DNA of 64,000 bases, taken from assembly GCF_003751305.1 (NCBI RefSeq), contig NZ_RJKV01000003.1:1-64000 (forward strand), in the 5' to 3' direction. Position numbers and translations under genes: made by a program. The stretch comes from Stenotrophomonas rhizophila (GTDB lineage Bacteria > Pseudomonadota > Gammaproteobacteria > Xanthomonadales > Xanthomonadaceae). Shown here one piece after another: positions 27,320 to 36,124 of this stretch (position 1 is the stretch's first letter; each line of letters begins with the position of its first letter). Below the pieces are notes generated by a model. The model was not told the origin of the DNA and made no database searches. It saw only the letters and a program-made list of their open reading frames with translations.

Positions 27320-30300
27320 CGCAGGGCTCCTTTCTCGTCAAAGCCCGGGAACACCCGGCCCTCGCGCACCGCGGTGAACACCACGAAGCTGTTGTGCAGC
27401 AATTGTCGGTAGCTGTCCGCGCTGGCGAACGGATCATGGCCACGCAGCGCGAGCGGGTAGCCGGCGCCGGTGGATTCGCCCCAGGTGCGGTCGCTGCCAT
27501 GCCACTTGGCGCGGCCCTCGGCTTCGCGCTTGGCCTCGGCGGCGGTGTACAGCACCCAGCCGGTGGACGGGCCGTACAACAGCGGCGCGCGCAGCCCTTC
27601 GCTGCGCAGCTGCAGCAGGCGTCGCAGCACCTCGTGCGCGCGTTCGACCTCCAGCGGCGGCAGTGTGTGCGGGCCGAGCCCGTCATCGCCCGCATCGTGG
27701 AACTGGACCAGCGGCTGTGCGTCGCCGGCGGCGTTGGCGAGTAGCCAGTCCAGGCCCTGACGGATCGCGGCGCGGCCATTGAGCGGGCCCGGGCGCAGGC
27801 GCACCAGGCCATGCGGATGCAGGCCATCGACGCGGCCGTGCAGGCGCACCCCGTCGATATCCACTTCGTAGCGGCGGCTGCCGGCCGCAGTACCGGCCTG
27901 CCATTGCGCCAGCGCCTGTGCGTAGGGTTCGGTCTGCGCCTGCAGCAGCGCGAACTGACGCTCGCCCAGTGCACCGGAGGGCAGCAGCGCACGCGCGCGC
28001 AGCCGGGGGTACAGCGGCGCGGCATCCTCGTCGAGGGTTGCCTGGATCACCGCCTGCTGCAGCAGTACGGTATCGCCACCGCGCGCGGCCATCACCAGCG
28101 GCTCCACATCCTCGGCGTTGTCCACGTCGTCGGGCAGGCGCAGGCCGAGCCGCTGCGAGAGGAACTGGCTGGCCGGATCGGTGAGGAAGCGACGCAGCGC
28201 ATCCACGCTCAGTTCCGCTTCGCCCACGACGCTCTCCATCGGTGGCAGTGGCCGTGCGAACCAGGGCGCCAGCGCGCGCCGTGCGCCGCCAAGCGAGCCG
28301 GCGGCCGGGTGCCATTGCTGGCGGTAGCTGAAACGTCGCGGTTCCTCACCGCCACCGAATGCCGCCGGTGCAAACGGCTGCAGCGAGTGCCGCACCGTCA
28401 TCCGCTTGGCCGCCGCGGGCGGATCCAGGTGGTACTCGGCCGCGGCATCGATCAGCTCGCTGACCAATACTGACGGTTCGCGCACGCTGCCATCGCGCGG
28501 ATCGGCGCCCAGGTAGCTCAGGTAGAACACGTCCTGCGCCGAGGCGAACAGCTGCAGGAACAGGAAACGGTCGTCCTCGCGCAGCGAGCGGTCGCCATGC
28601 CGGCGCTTGTCGGTGCCCAGTTCGGCGGTGAGCTGGTTGAGCCCGGCAGCCGGGTCGCGGCGCGGGAAATCGCCATCGTTCAGCCCTAGCACGCAGATCA
28701 CCCGGAACGGCAGCAGGCGCATCGGCACCATCCGCCCGAAACTGACGCCGCCGGTCAGCAGCGGCGCACGTGTATCGGCCTGCGCGAGCACGCCGGCGAA
28801 ATGCGCACGCAGCACCTCCGGCGGCACGTCGCCCTCGAAGCCGGCGGTATCCGCATCACGGGCGAACTCGTTGATCAGTTTGCGCAGCCGCTCCAGCGCG
28901 CGCTGGCTGTTGGCGGCCTGCGGGGGCTCTGGCAGCAGCACATCGAGCAGCGCCAGCAGACGCTGCCGCCACTGGCCGGGCGACATCGCCTCTCCCAACG
29001 CCTTCTGGTAGCGCGCCAGCACCCGCAGCAGGCCGAGCAGGCGGTCCAGCGCATCCAGCGCGCTGCCTTCCAGCTCCGGCCACGGCGCGACCCCGGCGAT
29101 ATCGCCGTCGCTGCCGCTGGCATGGCCCAGCAGCAGGCGATCAAGTGCGAACTGCCAGGTGAAGGCATCATCGACCGGGGCCTGGTGCTGGCCGCGATGG
29201 GTGGCATCCAGCCCCCAGCGTGCGCCGGCGGCCTGCAGCCAGTCGTGCAGGCGGTCGAACGCCGCCGCATCCAGACCGGCCGCTTCGGCCAGCGGCGCGC
29301 TGGCGAGCAGATCCAGCACTTCGTTCAAGCCGAAGCGCGAGACCGGCAACCCGAGCAGGTGCACGAACACATCGGCCAGTGGTTCTCCCGCCAGCGGGCT
29401 GGTGTCGGCCAGCGCATAGGGAATGTGGTCATCGCCGCCGCCGCGCCCGCCGAACACCGCTTCCAGGTAGGGCACGTAGGGGTCGATGTCCGGCGCCAGC
29501 ACCGCGATGTCGCGCGCCTGCAACGGCGGATCGAAGCGCGGGTCCTGGAGCAGGCCGCGCAGCTGGTCGTGCAGCACCTGCAGTTCGCGCAGGCGGGTAT
29601 GGCAGGCATGCACCTGCAGGCTCGGGTCGTCGTAGCGCAGCGCCTCGCGCAGAGGCCCGGCGGGCTGCCCGCGGCGGTGGAACAGGTCGCGCTGCAGGCG
29701 ATGCAGCAGGCTGTCGGACAGGCCGCCGGCGTCCATGTCCGGGCGCGCATCCTCTTCGGGATCGTCGTACGCGGCAATCTCACCGGAGGGGTGCACGACC
29801 TCGTAGCTGCCCAGTACCGCCATGAAGTCGCGGCCCGCCGCGCCCCAGGCCTGCAGCAGGCGGTTCTCGCCGGCCGCCTCGCCGAACGGATCGGGCGCGC
29901 CGCTGCGCAGCTTCTCGCCCAGCGTCTGCAGATCGCCCCAGTAGGCCTGGGTGGGCGTGGGCAGATAGAAGTGCATCGTGCCGACCCGCGCCTGGGTGGC
30001 CATCACCCGCAGCACGTCCGGGGAGATGTTGAGCGTGGCGAAGGCGAACACCCGCGCCGGCAGGCCCTGCGGCAGCGGTTGTCCGGCGCCCTCGAAACGG
30101 GCGAGATAGGCATCGATGCGGCGCGCACGGTACTGCTTGCCGCTGGCGATATGTCGCCACAGGATCGCCTGCGGGTCGTTCGGTGCTGCGCCGGCCTCCC
30201 AACGCAGCAGCCAATCGCGACGCCAGGCCTGGTACTTCTCGAACACCGAGGCCAGCTCGGCGGCCAACGCCCACGGCTTGAGCGGATCGGCCGCGGACAG

Positions 30301-30663
30301 ATACGCCTGCAGGGCCGCCATCGGCGGCTGCGCCATCAGCGCCGGGTCACGCAGCGCGGCGTACAGCCCCCAGCGCAGGCCCTCGGCATTGAGATCGTCA
30401 TGTTCGCCGGGCACGTTGGCGTTGAGGGCGCGGGCGACCAGCTCACCGGGGGTGAGGAACTCGAGATTGGCGGCAATGCCATACTCGGCCGCCAGGGTCG
30501 ATTGCAGCCAGCGGCGCATCGCGACCTGCGGGATCAGGACCACCTCCGGCACCAGGATCGATTGGCCCGGCACGGGCGTGCGCAGCGTCGTGGCCAGCAG
30601 GGCGGCCAGCACATCGAGCGAGTTGGAGTGGTACAGGCGGAAGTCTGAAGCGGCGTCGGTCAT
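27316..30663 (-). CDS. recC: Exodeoxyribonuclease V gamma subunit (RecC)
   Basis: A protein of 1115 residues, beginning FRLYHSNSLDVLAALLATTL as RecC proteins do. RecC is an inactive helicase/nuclease relative that splits the strands and reads Chi. Blocks such as RVICVLGLNDGDFPRRDPAAG and FLFLQLFASAQDVFYLSYLG are typical. The ATG at 30663 was chosen; an in-frame start at 30768 would add 35 residues unlike RecC. It is the first gene of recCBD, with no gap between genes, and is divergent from mlaF across 215 bases. Confidence 0.95.
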   Translation of the reverse strand: MTDAASDFRLYHSNSLDVLAALLATTLRTPVPGQSILVPEVVLIPQVAMRRWLQSTLAAEYGIAANLEFLTPGELVARALNANVPGEHDDLNAEGLRWGLYAALRDPALMAQPPMAALQAYLSAADPLKPWALAAELASVFEKYQAWRRDWLLRWEAGAAPNDPQAILWRHIASGKQYRARRIDAYLARFEGAGQPLPQGLPARVFAFATLNISPDVLRVMATQARVGTMHFYLPTPTQAYWGDLQTLGEKLRSGAPDPFGEAAGENRLLQAWGAAGRDFMAVLGSYEVVHPSGEIAAYDDPEEDARPDMDAGGLSDSLLHRLQRDLFHRRGQPAGPLREALRYDDPSLQVHACHTRLRELQVLHDQLRGLLQDPRFDPPLQARDIAVLAPDIDPYVPYLEAVFGGRGGGDDHIPYALADTSPLAGEPLADVFVHLLGLPVSRFGLNEVLDLLASAPLAEAAGLDAAAFDRLHDWLQAAGARWGLDATHRGQHQAPVDDAFTWQFALDRLLLGHASGSDGDIAGVAPWPELEGSALDALDRLLGLLRVLARYQKALGEAMSPGQWRQRLLALLDVLLPEPPQAANSQRALERLRKLINEFARDADTAGFEGDVPPEVLRAHFAGVLAQADTRAPLLTGGVSFGRMVPMRLLPFRVICVLGLNDGDFPRRDPAAGLNQLTAELGTDKRRHGDRSLREDDRFLFLQLFASAQDVFYLSYLGADPRDGSVREPSVLVSELIDAAAEYHLDPPAAAKRMTVRHSLQPFAPAAFGGGEEPRRFSYRQQWHPAAGSLGGARRALAPWFARPLPPMESVVGEAELSVDALRRFLTDPASQFLSQRLGLRLPDDVDNAEDVEPLVMAARGGDTVLLQQAVIQATLDEDAAPLYPRLRARALLPSGALGERQFALLQAQTEPYAQALAQWQAGTAAGSRRYEVDIDGVRLHGRVDGLHPHGLVRLRPGPLNGRAAIRQGLDWLLANAAGDAQPLVQFHDAGDDGLGPHTLPPLEVERAHEVLRRLLQLRSEGLRAPLLYGPSTGWVLYTAAEAKREAEGRAKWHGSDRTWGESTGAGYPLALRGHDPFASADSYRQLLHNSFVVFTAVREGRVFPGFDEKGALR

Positions 30664-30812
30664 CGCAGGAGTGTGCCGCAGCCCGCGCACGAACGCAGCG
30701 CTGAGGGGTATCTGGACGTGGAAACGCCCGTGGCCGATGCCGGCCCGACACGCTGTGTTGCAGCCCACGGCATGGCCGTCGGGGCACTGCCCTCACCTGC
30801 CCGTGCGACAAT

Positions 30813-30827
30813 ACTGCACGGTGCAGT
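30813..30827. promoter_or_regulatory. 15-base palindrome between recC and mlaF
   Basis: ACTGCAC-G-GTGCAGT is a perfect 7-1-7 palindrome in the divergent recC/mlaF region, about 52 bases before the mlaF start. It could be an operator for either operon. I do not recognise the regulator. Confidence 0.4.
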
Positions 30828-30878
30828 TCGGTTATGTTCAGCCGTTCACCACGATCTTACAACGTTGGAATTTTGTTA

Positions 30879-31676
30879 ATGGCGCTCATGACGGTTTCCG
30901 AAGAGAGTCTGGTGCAGTTGTCCAACGTCCGCATCGACCGCGGCGGACGTACGATCCTGCGCGACGTTTCGCTGACCGTTCCGCGCGGCAGCATTACAGC
31001 CGTGCTCGGCCCGTCGGGCAGTGGCAAGTCCACCCTGCTGGCCGCGCTGACCGGGGAGCTGCGGCCGGTTGCCGGCGAGGTCACCCTGTTCGGCCAGCCC
31101 ATCCCGACCGGCGCACGCGCGCTGTTGGAGATGCGCAAGAGCGTGGGCGTGCTGCTGCAGGGCAACGGCCTGCTGACCGATCTGACCGTGGCCGAGAACG
31201 TGGCCCTGCCGCTGCGCACCCACACCCGCCTGCCCAAGCCCGTATTGCGCCGCCTGGTGCAGATGAAACTGCATGCGGTCGGCCTGCTGGCCGCTGCCGA
31301 TGCCTGGCCGCGCGAGCTGTCCGGCGGCATGGCGCGCCGTGTGGCCCTGGCCCGCGCGCTGGCACTGGACCCGCCGCTGATGATCTACGACGAGCCGCTG
31401 ACCGGGCTGGACCCGATCGCCTCGGGCGTGATCATGAGCCTGATCCAGCGCCTCAACCACAGCCTGGGGCTGACCAGCATCATCGTCAGCCACCACGTGC
31501 ACGAGACCCTGCCGATCTGCGACCAAGTGATCGCGATCGCCAACGGCGGCATCGTGTTCCAGGGCAGCCCGGCCGCGCTCGAATCCAGCCAGGACCCGCT
31601 GCTGCGGCAGTTCCTGCATGGTGAGCCGGACGGCCCGATCCCGTTTGATGCCGCACCGCGTGCGAGGGTTGCCTGA
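30879..31676 (+). CDS. mlaF: Lipid asymmetry ABC transporter ATP-binding protein MlaF
   Basis: A protein of 265 residues. Walker A is GPSGSGKSTLL, the signature ELSGGMARRVALARA, and Walker B PPLMIYDEPLTGLDP. It is the cytoplasmic ATPase of the Mla complex, which moves phospholipids between the inner and outer membranes. The ATG at 30879 gives near-E. coli length; ATG 30888 is a second candidate. The gene starts the mlaFEDCBA operon, and its TGA overlaps the mlaE ATG. Confidence 0.93.
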   Translation: MALMTVSEESLVQLSNVRIDRGGRTILRDVSLTVPRGSITAVLGPSGSGKSTLLAALTGELRPVAGEVTLFGQPIPTGARALLEMRKSVGVLLQGNGLLTDLTVAENVALPLRTHTRLPKPVLRRLVQMKLHAVGLLAAADAWPRELSGGMARRVALARALALDPPLMIYDEPLTGLDPIASGVIMSLIQRLNHSLGLTSIIVSHHVHETLPICDQVIAIANGGIVFQGSPAALESSQDPLLRQFLHGEPDGPIPFDAAPRARVA

Positions 31677-32425
31677 TGCCGTTCGTTGACGCCACCCGCT
31701 CGCTCGGTCGCGCCGGCCTGTTCTCGCTGACGGTGCTGCGCGGCTCGCTGCCCACCGCCGATTTCCTGGCCGAGCTGACCCGCGAGATCTACAAGATCGG
31801 TGCACGTTCGCTGCCGATCATCGCCGTGGGCGGTGCCTTCGTGGGCCTGGTGCTGACCCTGCAGGGCTACCGCACGCTGACCACCTTCGGTGCTGCGGAC
31901 GCCTTGTCCACCCTGCTCGGCCTGTCGCTGTACCGCGAACTGGCCCCGGTGCTGACCGCGCTGCTGTTCATCGGCCGCGCCGGCAGCTCGATCGCCGCCG
32001 AACTTGGTCTGATGCGGGCCACCGATCAGATCAAGGCGCTGGAGCTGATGGCGATCGACCCGGTCGCCAAGGTCGTTGCCCCGCGCTTCTGGGCGGCGGT
32101 ACTGACCGTGCCGCTGCTGACCGGCATCTTCTGTTCACTGGCGATCAGTGCCAGCTACTTCGAGGCCGTGCACGTGCTCGGCCTGGACAATGGCGTGTTC
32201 TGGTCGGCGCTGAGCAACAGCGTGGACTTCTGGGACGACTTCGGCGTGGCGATGCTGAAGTCGGCGATCTTCGGCGGCACGGCGGCCCTGGTGGCCTCCT
32301 ATGTCGGTTTCCATGCCGAACCCACCATCGAAGGCACCTCGGTCGCCACCACGCGTGCGGTGGTCAACGCCTCGCTGCTGGTGCTGGTCTTCAACTTCGT
32401 GCTGTCCGCCATGATGTTCCAGTAG
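31676..32425 (+). CDS. mlaE: Lipid asymmetry ABC transporter permease MlaE
   Basis: A protein of 249 residues with five or six membrane segments, and the MlaE-type blocks LQGYRTLTTFGAADALSTLL, FIGRAGSSIAAELGLMRATDQI and GVFWSALSN. It is the inner-membrane channel partner of MlaF. The ATG shares one base with the mlaF stop. The stop codon lies inside the GTAG repeat that follows. Confidence 0.93.
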   Translation: MPFVDATRSLGRAGLFSLTVLRGSLPTADFLAELTREIYKIGARSLPIIAVGGAFVGLVLTLQGYRTLTTFGAADALSTLLGLSLYRELAPVLTALLFIGRAGSSIAAELGLMRATDQIKALELMAIDPVAKVVAPRFWAAVLTVPLLTGIFCSLAISASYFEAVHVLGLDNGVFWSALSNSVDFWDDFGVAMLKSAIFGGTAALVASYVGFHAEPTIEGTSVATTRAVVNASLLVLVFNFVLSAMMFQ

Positions 32426-32446
32426 GTACCGACCGTTGGTCGGTAC
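32422..32446 (+). repeat. GTAG-type REP palindrome carrying the mlaE stop codon
   Basis: It begins GTAGG and folds as GTACCGACC-GTT-GGTCGGTAC, a 9-bp stem. The TAG of its GTAG head is the mlaE stop codon (32423-32425). It is the only repeat inside an operon here, filling part of the 94-base mlaE-mlaD gap, while the other mla genes overlap or nearly touch. It could cause partial termination or mRNA processing. Confidence 0.7.
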
Positions 32447-32519
32447 GCCTCTTCGGTACGCAAAGACTTCCCGCCCGGACACCTGTCCAGGCACCTGACA
32501 AAGAACAGTGAGATATCCC

Positions 32520-33047
32520 ATGGCCATCCGCGGTCCCAGACTCGAATTTTCCGTCGGCGCGTTCCTGCTGCTGGCGCTGGCCTCGCTGCTGGTGCTGGCC
32601 GTGGCCTCCACCAATCAACGGTGGGGCACCGGTGGCAGCGGCTACGAACTCAAGGCGCGCTTCACCCAGATCGGCCAGCTGCGCAAGCAGGCCCCGGTCA
32701 AGATCGGCGGTGTCACCATCGGCCAGGTCTCGGGCATCGAACTGGATCCCCAGAAGTTCGACTCGATCGTGACCCTCAAGCTCGACGGCAAGTTCAAGGA
32801 TCTGCCCGCCGATACCTCGGCCGGCATCTTCACCAGCGGTTTGCTCGGCGAGAGCTATATCGGACTGCAGCCGGGCGGAGATCCGGACGTGCTCAAGTCC
32901 GGCGACGAGATCGTCTTCACCCAGCCGGCGGTGGACCTGCTGCAGCTGGTCGGCAAGTACATGTTCAGCGGTCCGGCCAACACCGGTGGCGCTGACTCCC
33001 ACGATGGCAACGGCGCGCCCGCGCCTGCAACGGAACCGCAACCATGA
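32520..33047 (+). CDS. mlaD: MlaD, inner-membrane MCE-domain lipid-binding protein
   Basis: A protein of 175 residues: an N-terminal membrane segment (FSVGAFLLLALASLLVLAV), then one MCE domain (about 40-118, with ELKARFTQIGQLRKQAPVKI and GIFTSGLLGESYIGLQPGG). MlaD forms a hexameric ring on the periplasmic side of MlaE. The ATG at 32520 was chosen; a GTG at 32508 would add four residues. Its stop overlaps the mlaC ATG (ATGA). Confidence 0.93.
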   Translation: MAIRGPRLEFSVGAFLLLALASLLVLAVASTNQRWGTGGSGYELKARFTQIGQLRKQAPVKIGGVTIGQVSGIELDPQKFDSIVTLKLDGKFKDLPADTSAGIFTSGLLGESYIGLQPGGDPDVLKSGDEIVFTQPAVDLLQLVGKYMFSGPANTGGADSHDGNGAPAPATEPQP

Positions 33048-33706
33048 AAAAGACCCTGATCCCGGCGCTGCTGGCCTCGGCCCTGCTCGCCGCCACGCCC
33101 TCGCTCTCCTTCGCCCAGGCCGCTCCGGCTGCCGCCGCCGCCCAGCAGGGCCAGGCCAGCAAGGCCGTGATGGACGCCAGCACCCGCATCCTGACCTCGC
33201 TGCAGCAGCGCCGCACCGAGTTCCGGGCCAACCCGGCCGTGCTGCGTGACTTCATCAACAGCGAGCTCAACAAGACCTTCGACCGCGACTACGCCGCCCG
33301 CCTGGTGTTGGGCGTGCACGGCCGCGGCGCGTCCGATGCCGACGTCAAGCTGTTCGCCGATGCGATGGCCGACAACCTGATGCAGCGCTACGGTTCGGCC
33401 CTGCTCGAGATCCAGGGCAAGCCGACCTTCCGCCTGAAGAGCGAGTCGCCGCTGCCGGGCAACCGCGGCGTGCGCGTGTCCACCGAGCTGATCCGCGCCG
33501 GCAGCGAGCCGACCCCGGTCGACTATCTGATGCGCAACGTCAACGGCCAGTGGAAGATCTTCGATGTGATGATCGAAGGCATCTCCTACGTGCAGACCTT
33601 CAAGACCCAGTTCGACGCCCCGCTGCGCCAGAAGTCGATCCAGCAGGTGGCCACCGAACTGCGCAACGGCAGCATGCAGGCCGGGCAGGCCCCGCGTGGC
33701 AAGTAA
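33044..33706 (+). CDS. mlaC: MlaC, periplasmic phospholipid-binding protein
   Basis: A protein of 220 residues with a clear signal peptide (MKKTLIPALLASALLAATPSLSFA). The MlaC/Ttg2D body follows, with FINSELNKTFDRDYAARLVLG and QWKIFDVMIEGISYVQTFK. MlaC carries lipids across the periplasm between MlaD and the MlaA-porin complex. Its 3' end overlaps the mlaB start by 11 bases. Confidence 0.93.
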   Translation: MKKTLIPALLASALLAATPSLSFAQAAPAAAAAQQGQASKAVMDASTRILTSLQQRRTEFRANPAVLRDFINSELNKTFDRDYAARLVLGVHGRGASDADVKLFADAMADNLMQRYGSALLEIQGKPTFRLKSESPLPGNRGVRVSTELIRAGSEPTPVDYLMRNVNGQWKIFDVMIEGISYVQTFKTQFDAPLRQKSIQQVATELRNGSMQAGQAPRGK

Positions 33707-34007
33707 CAGCGCCAGCGTGCAGCGCAACGGCAGCTCGCTGGTGTTCAGCGGGCCGCTCGACCGCGCGGCGGTGACGGCCCTGTGGCCCTCGCTGACCGCG
33801 CTGGACGGCGTGCAGCAGGTGGATCTGGCGGCGGTGAGCCGGCTCGACAGCGCCGGTCTGGCGCTGCTGGCCGAGCTGGCCGCACGCCTGCGTGCAAACG
33901 GGACAACGCTGACGATCGTCGGCAGCCCGGACGGTTTCACCGACCTCAGTGCCGCCTACCGGCTGGCACCCACCCTGGATTTCCATGCCCTTTCTGCGGC
34001 GAGCTGA
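33696..34007 (+). CDS. mlaB: MlaB, STAS-domain regulator of the Mla transporter
   Basis: A protein of 103 residues with a STAS fold pattern (QQVDLAAVSRLDSAGLALLAELAARLR). MlaB binds MlaF and is needed for ATPase activity. The start is GTG at 33696, inside the end of mlaC. One base separates its stop from the mlaA ATG. Confidence 0.9.
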   Translation: MASNSASVQRNGSSLVFSGPLDRAAVTALWPSLTALDGVQQVDLAAVSRLDSAGLALLAELAARLRANGTTLTIVGSPDGFTDLSAAYRLAPTLDFHALSAAS

Positions 34008-34008
34008 C

Positions 34009-35010
34009 ATGAACGTCATACGCACCCTCCCCCTCCTTGTGCTGGCGCTGGTCCTGAGCGCCTGTGCCGGCAAGCCCGCACGCGACAGCGCACCGGTCAG
34101 CGTCGAGGTCGCCCCTGCGGCGGCACCGGCTGCCGTTGTCGCCAACACCGATGCGGTACCGGCCGAGACCGTCGTCGACACGGCCACCGAAGCAACGCAG
34201 GCCAGCACCGATCCGGCGGCCGCAGCGGCCACCACCGGTACCGCGCCGACCAATGCCGAGGACGACTTCGCCGCGCTGTACGGCGGTCCCGCCCCGACGG
34301 CGGAGGGCAGTGAAGGCGGCAGTGCTGCCTATGACCCCTGGGAACCCTTCAACCGCAAGGTGCACAGTTTCAACAACGTGGTCGACCGCGCCGTGGCACG
34401 ACCGCTTGCCACCGCTTACACGCGCGTGGTTCCGCGTTTTGCGCGTACCGGTGTCACCAACTTCTTCAGCAACCTGCGCGCGCCGGTGACGATCACCAAC
34501 CAGCTGCTGCAGGGCCGTCCGGATGATGCTTGGGACAGCCTGGGTCGTTTCCTGATGAACTCCACGTTGGGCCTGGGTGGCTTGTTTGATCCTGCCAGCA
34601 AGGCGATGGTGCCGCGACGCAGCGAGGACTTCGGCCAGACCCTGGGTGCCTGGGGCTGGCGCGGCTCGCGCTATGTGGAGCTGCCCTTCTTCGGCCCGCG
34701 GACGGTGCGCGACGTGTTCGGTTTGGCGGGCGACATCCCGCTCTCGCCGATCCGGACCATCGAAGAAGACAAGGTCCGAATTGGTCTTCAAGGTCTGCAG
34801 CTGGTGGACATGCGATCGCAGTTGATGGCGCTGGACGACATCCGCGACAACGCCGTTGACGAGTACGCCCTTACCCGCGACGCATGGCTGCAGCGCCGTA
34901 ACTATCAGATCGAAAACGACCTGCGTGGCAAGCATGCGCGCGGCAAGGACGCCGACGACACCGCGCCGATCCCGGTCGATGCGATGCCGATGCCGGACTG
35001 GGGTAACTGA
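34009..35010 (+). CDS. mlaA: MlaA (VacJ), outer-membrane lipid asymmetry lipoprotein
   Basis: A protein of 333 residues with a lipoprotein signal ending in LSAC, then an Ala/Thr/Pro-rich linker of about 90 residues, then the VacJ domain (YDPWEPFNRKVHSFNNVVD, PVTITNQLLQGR, FLMNSTLGLGGLFDPASK). MlaA extracts misplaced phospholipids from the outer leaflet. It is longer than E. coli MlaA (251) mainly because of the linker. In E. coli mlaA is unlinked, but here it is the last gene of the mla operon and is followed by a strong terminator. Confidence 0.93.
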   Translation: MNVIRTLPLLVLALVLSACAGKPARDSAPVSVEVAPAAAPAAVVANTDAVPAETVVDTATEATQASTDPAAAAATTGTAPTNAEDDFAALYGGPAPTAEGSEGGSAAYDPWEPFNRKVHSFNNVVDRAVARPLATAYTRVVPRFARTGVTNFFSNLRAPVTITNQLLQGRPDDAWDSLGRFLMNSTLGLGGLFDPASKAMVPRRSEDFGQTLGAWGWRGSRYVELPFFGPRTVRDVFGLAGDIPLSPIRTIEEDKVRIGLQGLQLVDMRSQLMALDDIRDNAVDEYALTRDAWLQRRNYQIENDLRGKHARGKDADDTAPIPVDAMPMPDWGN

Positions 35011-35022
35011 TCCCCACGAAAA

Positions 35023-35048
35023 AGCCCCGCCGAAGCGGGGCTTTTTTT
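35023..35048. terminator. Rho-independent terminator after mlaA (likely bidirectional)
   Basis: AGCCCCGC-CGAA-GCGGGGCT is followed by seven Ts rightward and preceded by A-rich sequence, so it can also end leftward transcription of the glutathione peroxidase gene that faces it. Confidence 0.92.
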
Positions 35049-35065
35049 GTTTCCGGGTCCGCCGA

Positions 35066-35626
35066 TCAGGCCGCCAGCGCGGCGTCGATCGCGGCCACCA
35101 GACGGGCATCGTCAGCCGGCACGTCCGGGGCGAAGCGCGCGATCACCTGGCCGTCGCGGCCGATCAGGAACTTCTCGAAGTTCCACAGCACGCCCGGGGC
35201 GGCGTTGACCACCAGCTCCGGATACTTGGCCACGGCGCCCTGCAGCTTCTCGCGCATCGGGCCTTCGCCGGTGGCGGCCGGCTGTGCGGCGGTCAGCTGC
35301 TGGTACAGCGGATGGGTGTCCTCGCCAGCCACGCTGATCTTGGCGAACATCGGGAAGCTGACGTTGTATTCCAGCTGGCAGAACTGCTGGATGTCCGCTT
35401 CGCTGCCCGGCTCCTGGGCCAGGAAGTTGTTGGCCGGGAAACCCAGCACTTCCAGGCCGGCGGCCTGCTTGTCGGCGTACAGCGCCTGCAGGCCTTCGTA
35501 CTGCGGGGTCAGGCCGCACTTGGAGGCGACGTTGACGACCAGCAGCACCTTGCCGCGGTAGTCGGCCAGCGAGGTCGGCTGACCTTCGATGGTGGTAACG
35601 GGGATGTCGTAGACGGTCTGGCTCAC
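35066..35626 (-). CDS. Glutathione peroxidase-like (thiol) peroxidase
   Basis: A protein of 186 residues of the Cys-type glutathione peroxidase family. The peroxidatic Cys is in NVASKCGLTPQY, and the WNFEKFLI block is intact. The usual GFPCNQF motif reads GFPANNF here, so the catalytic Gln is Asn and the nearby Cys is Ala. Such proteins reduce hydroperoxides, often with thioredoxin rather than glutathione. The GTG at 35626 was chosen because AAGGA lies 7-8 bases upstream; an ATG at 35647 lacks one. It is convergent with the mla operon. Confidence 0.88.
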   Translation of the reverse strand: MSQTVYDIPVTTIEGQPTSLADYRGKVLLVVNVASKCGLTPQYEGLQALYADKQAAGLEVLGFPANNFLAQEPGSEADIQQFCQLEYNVSFPMFAKISVAGEDTHPLYQQLTAAQPAATGEGPMREKLQGAVAKYPELVVNAAPGVLWNFEKFLIGRDGQVIARFAPDVPADDARLVAAIDAALAA

Positions 35627-35682
35627 TGCAGATTCCTTGCGTTGCATCGGGGGAGGCACAGCATAGCCGTGCCGTGGGGTGG

Positions 35683-36039
35683 TCAGTCGACGCAGATCGT
35701 GCCCAGTGTCACACCGCCATCGATGCGCTGGCGGCAGCCGAAGTTCTGGCTGACATCGCGCTGGCAGACGCCGCGGGCGGCCGTTCCCGGCGCGACATCA
35801 CCGGTGGCCAGGCACTGGCCGGTGCAGTCGGCCTTGGCGCTGCAGGCCTTGCCGGCATCGGCGTAGGGCACCACGCACTGCACGCGCTCCAGGCGACCCA
35901 GCGGCTGCAGGCTGCCACCGGCGGCGGTGCATTCGGCGGCGCTGGGCGTGGCGGGTGTCGCTGCGGTGGTGTCTGCAGGTGGGGTACTGCTGCACCCGGC
36001 CAGGGCGAACAGGAGGGACAGCATCAGGGGCAGGCGCAT
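35683..36039 (-). CDS. Cysteine-rich small lipoprotein of unknown function
   Basis: A protein of 118 residues. The signal MRLPLMLSLLFALAGC ends in a lipobox, so Cys16 is probably lipidated. The mature part is Thr/Ala/Pro-rich and then carries about eight more cysteines (CVVPYADAGKACSAKADCTG and others), suggesting disulfides in the periplasm. AAGGA lies 8 bases before the ATG. No domain is recognised. A longer frame from 36105 would not be a lipoprotein. Confidence 0.75.
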   Translation of the reverse strand: MRLPLMLSLLFALAGCSSTPPADTTAATPATPSAAECTAAGGSLQPLGRLERVQCVVPYADAGKACSAKADCTGQCLATGDVAPGTAARGVCQRDVSQNFGCRQRIDGGVTLGTICVD

Positions 36040-36124
36040 GGACGGTTCCTTGAATGATGGGAGAAGGCGGGGAAAAGACGTGCCACGCAGCATGCGCGAT
36101 CGCATGCATGCATGGCGTCGGCGC

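Noticed and set aside
23720-27412. Very long plus-strand frame opposite recB
   Set aside because: It is antisense to recB, which has all helicase and nuclease motifs. The translation has no family-like blocks.
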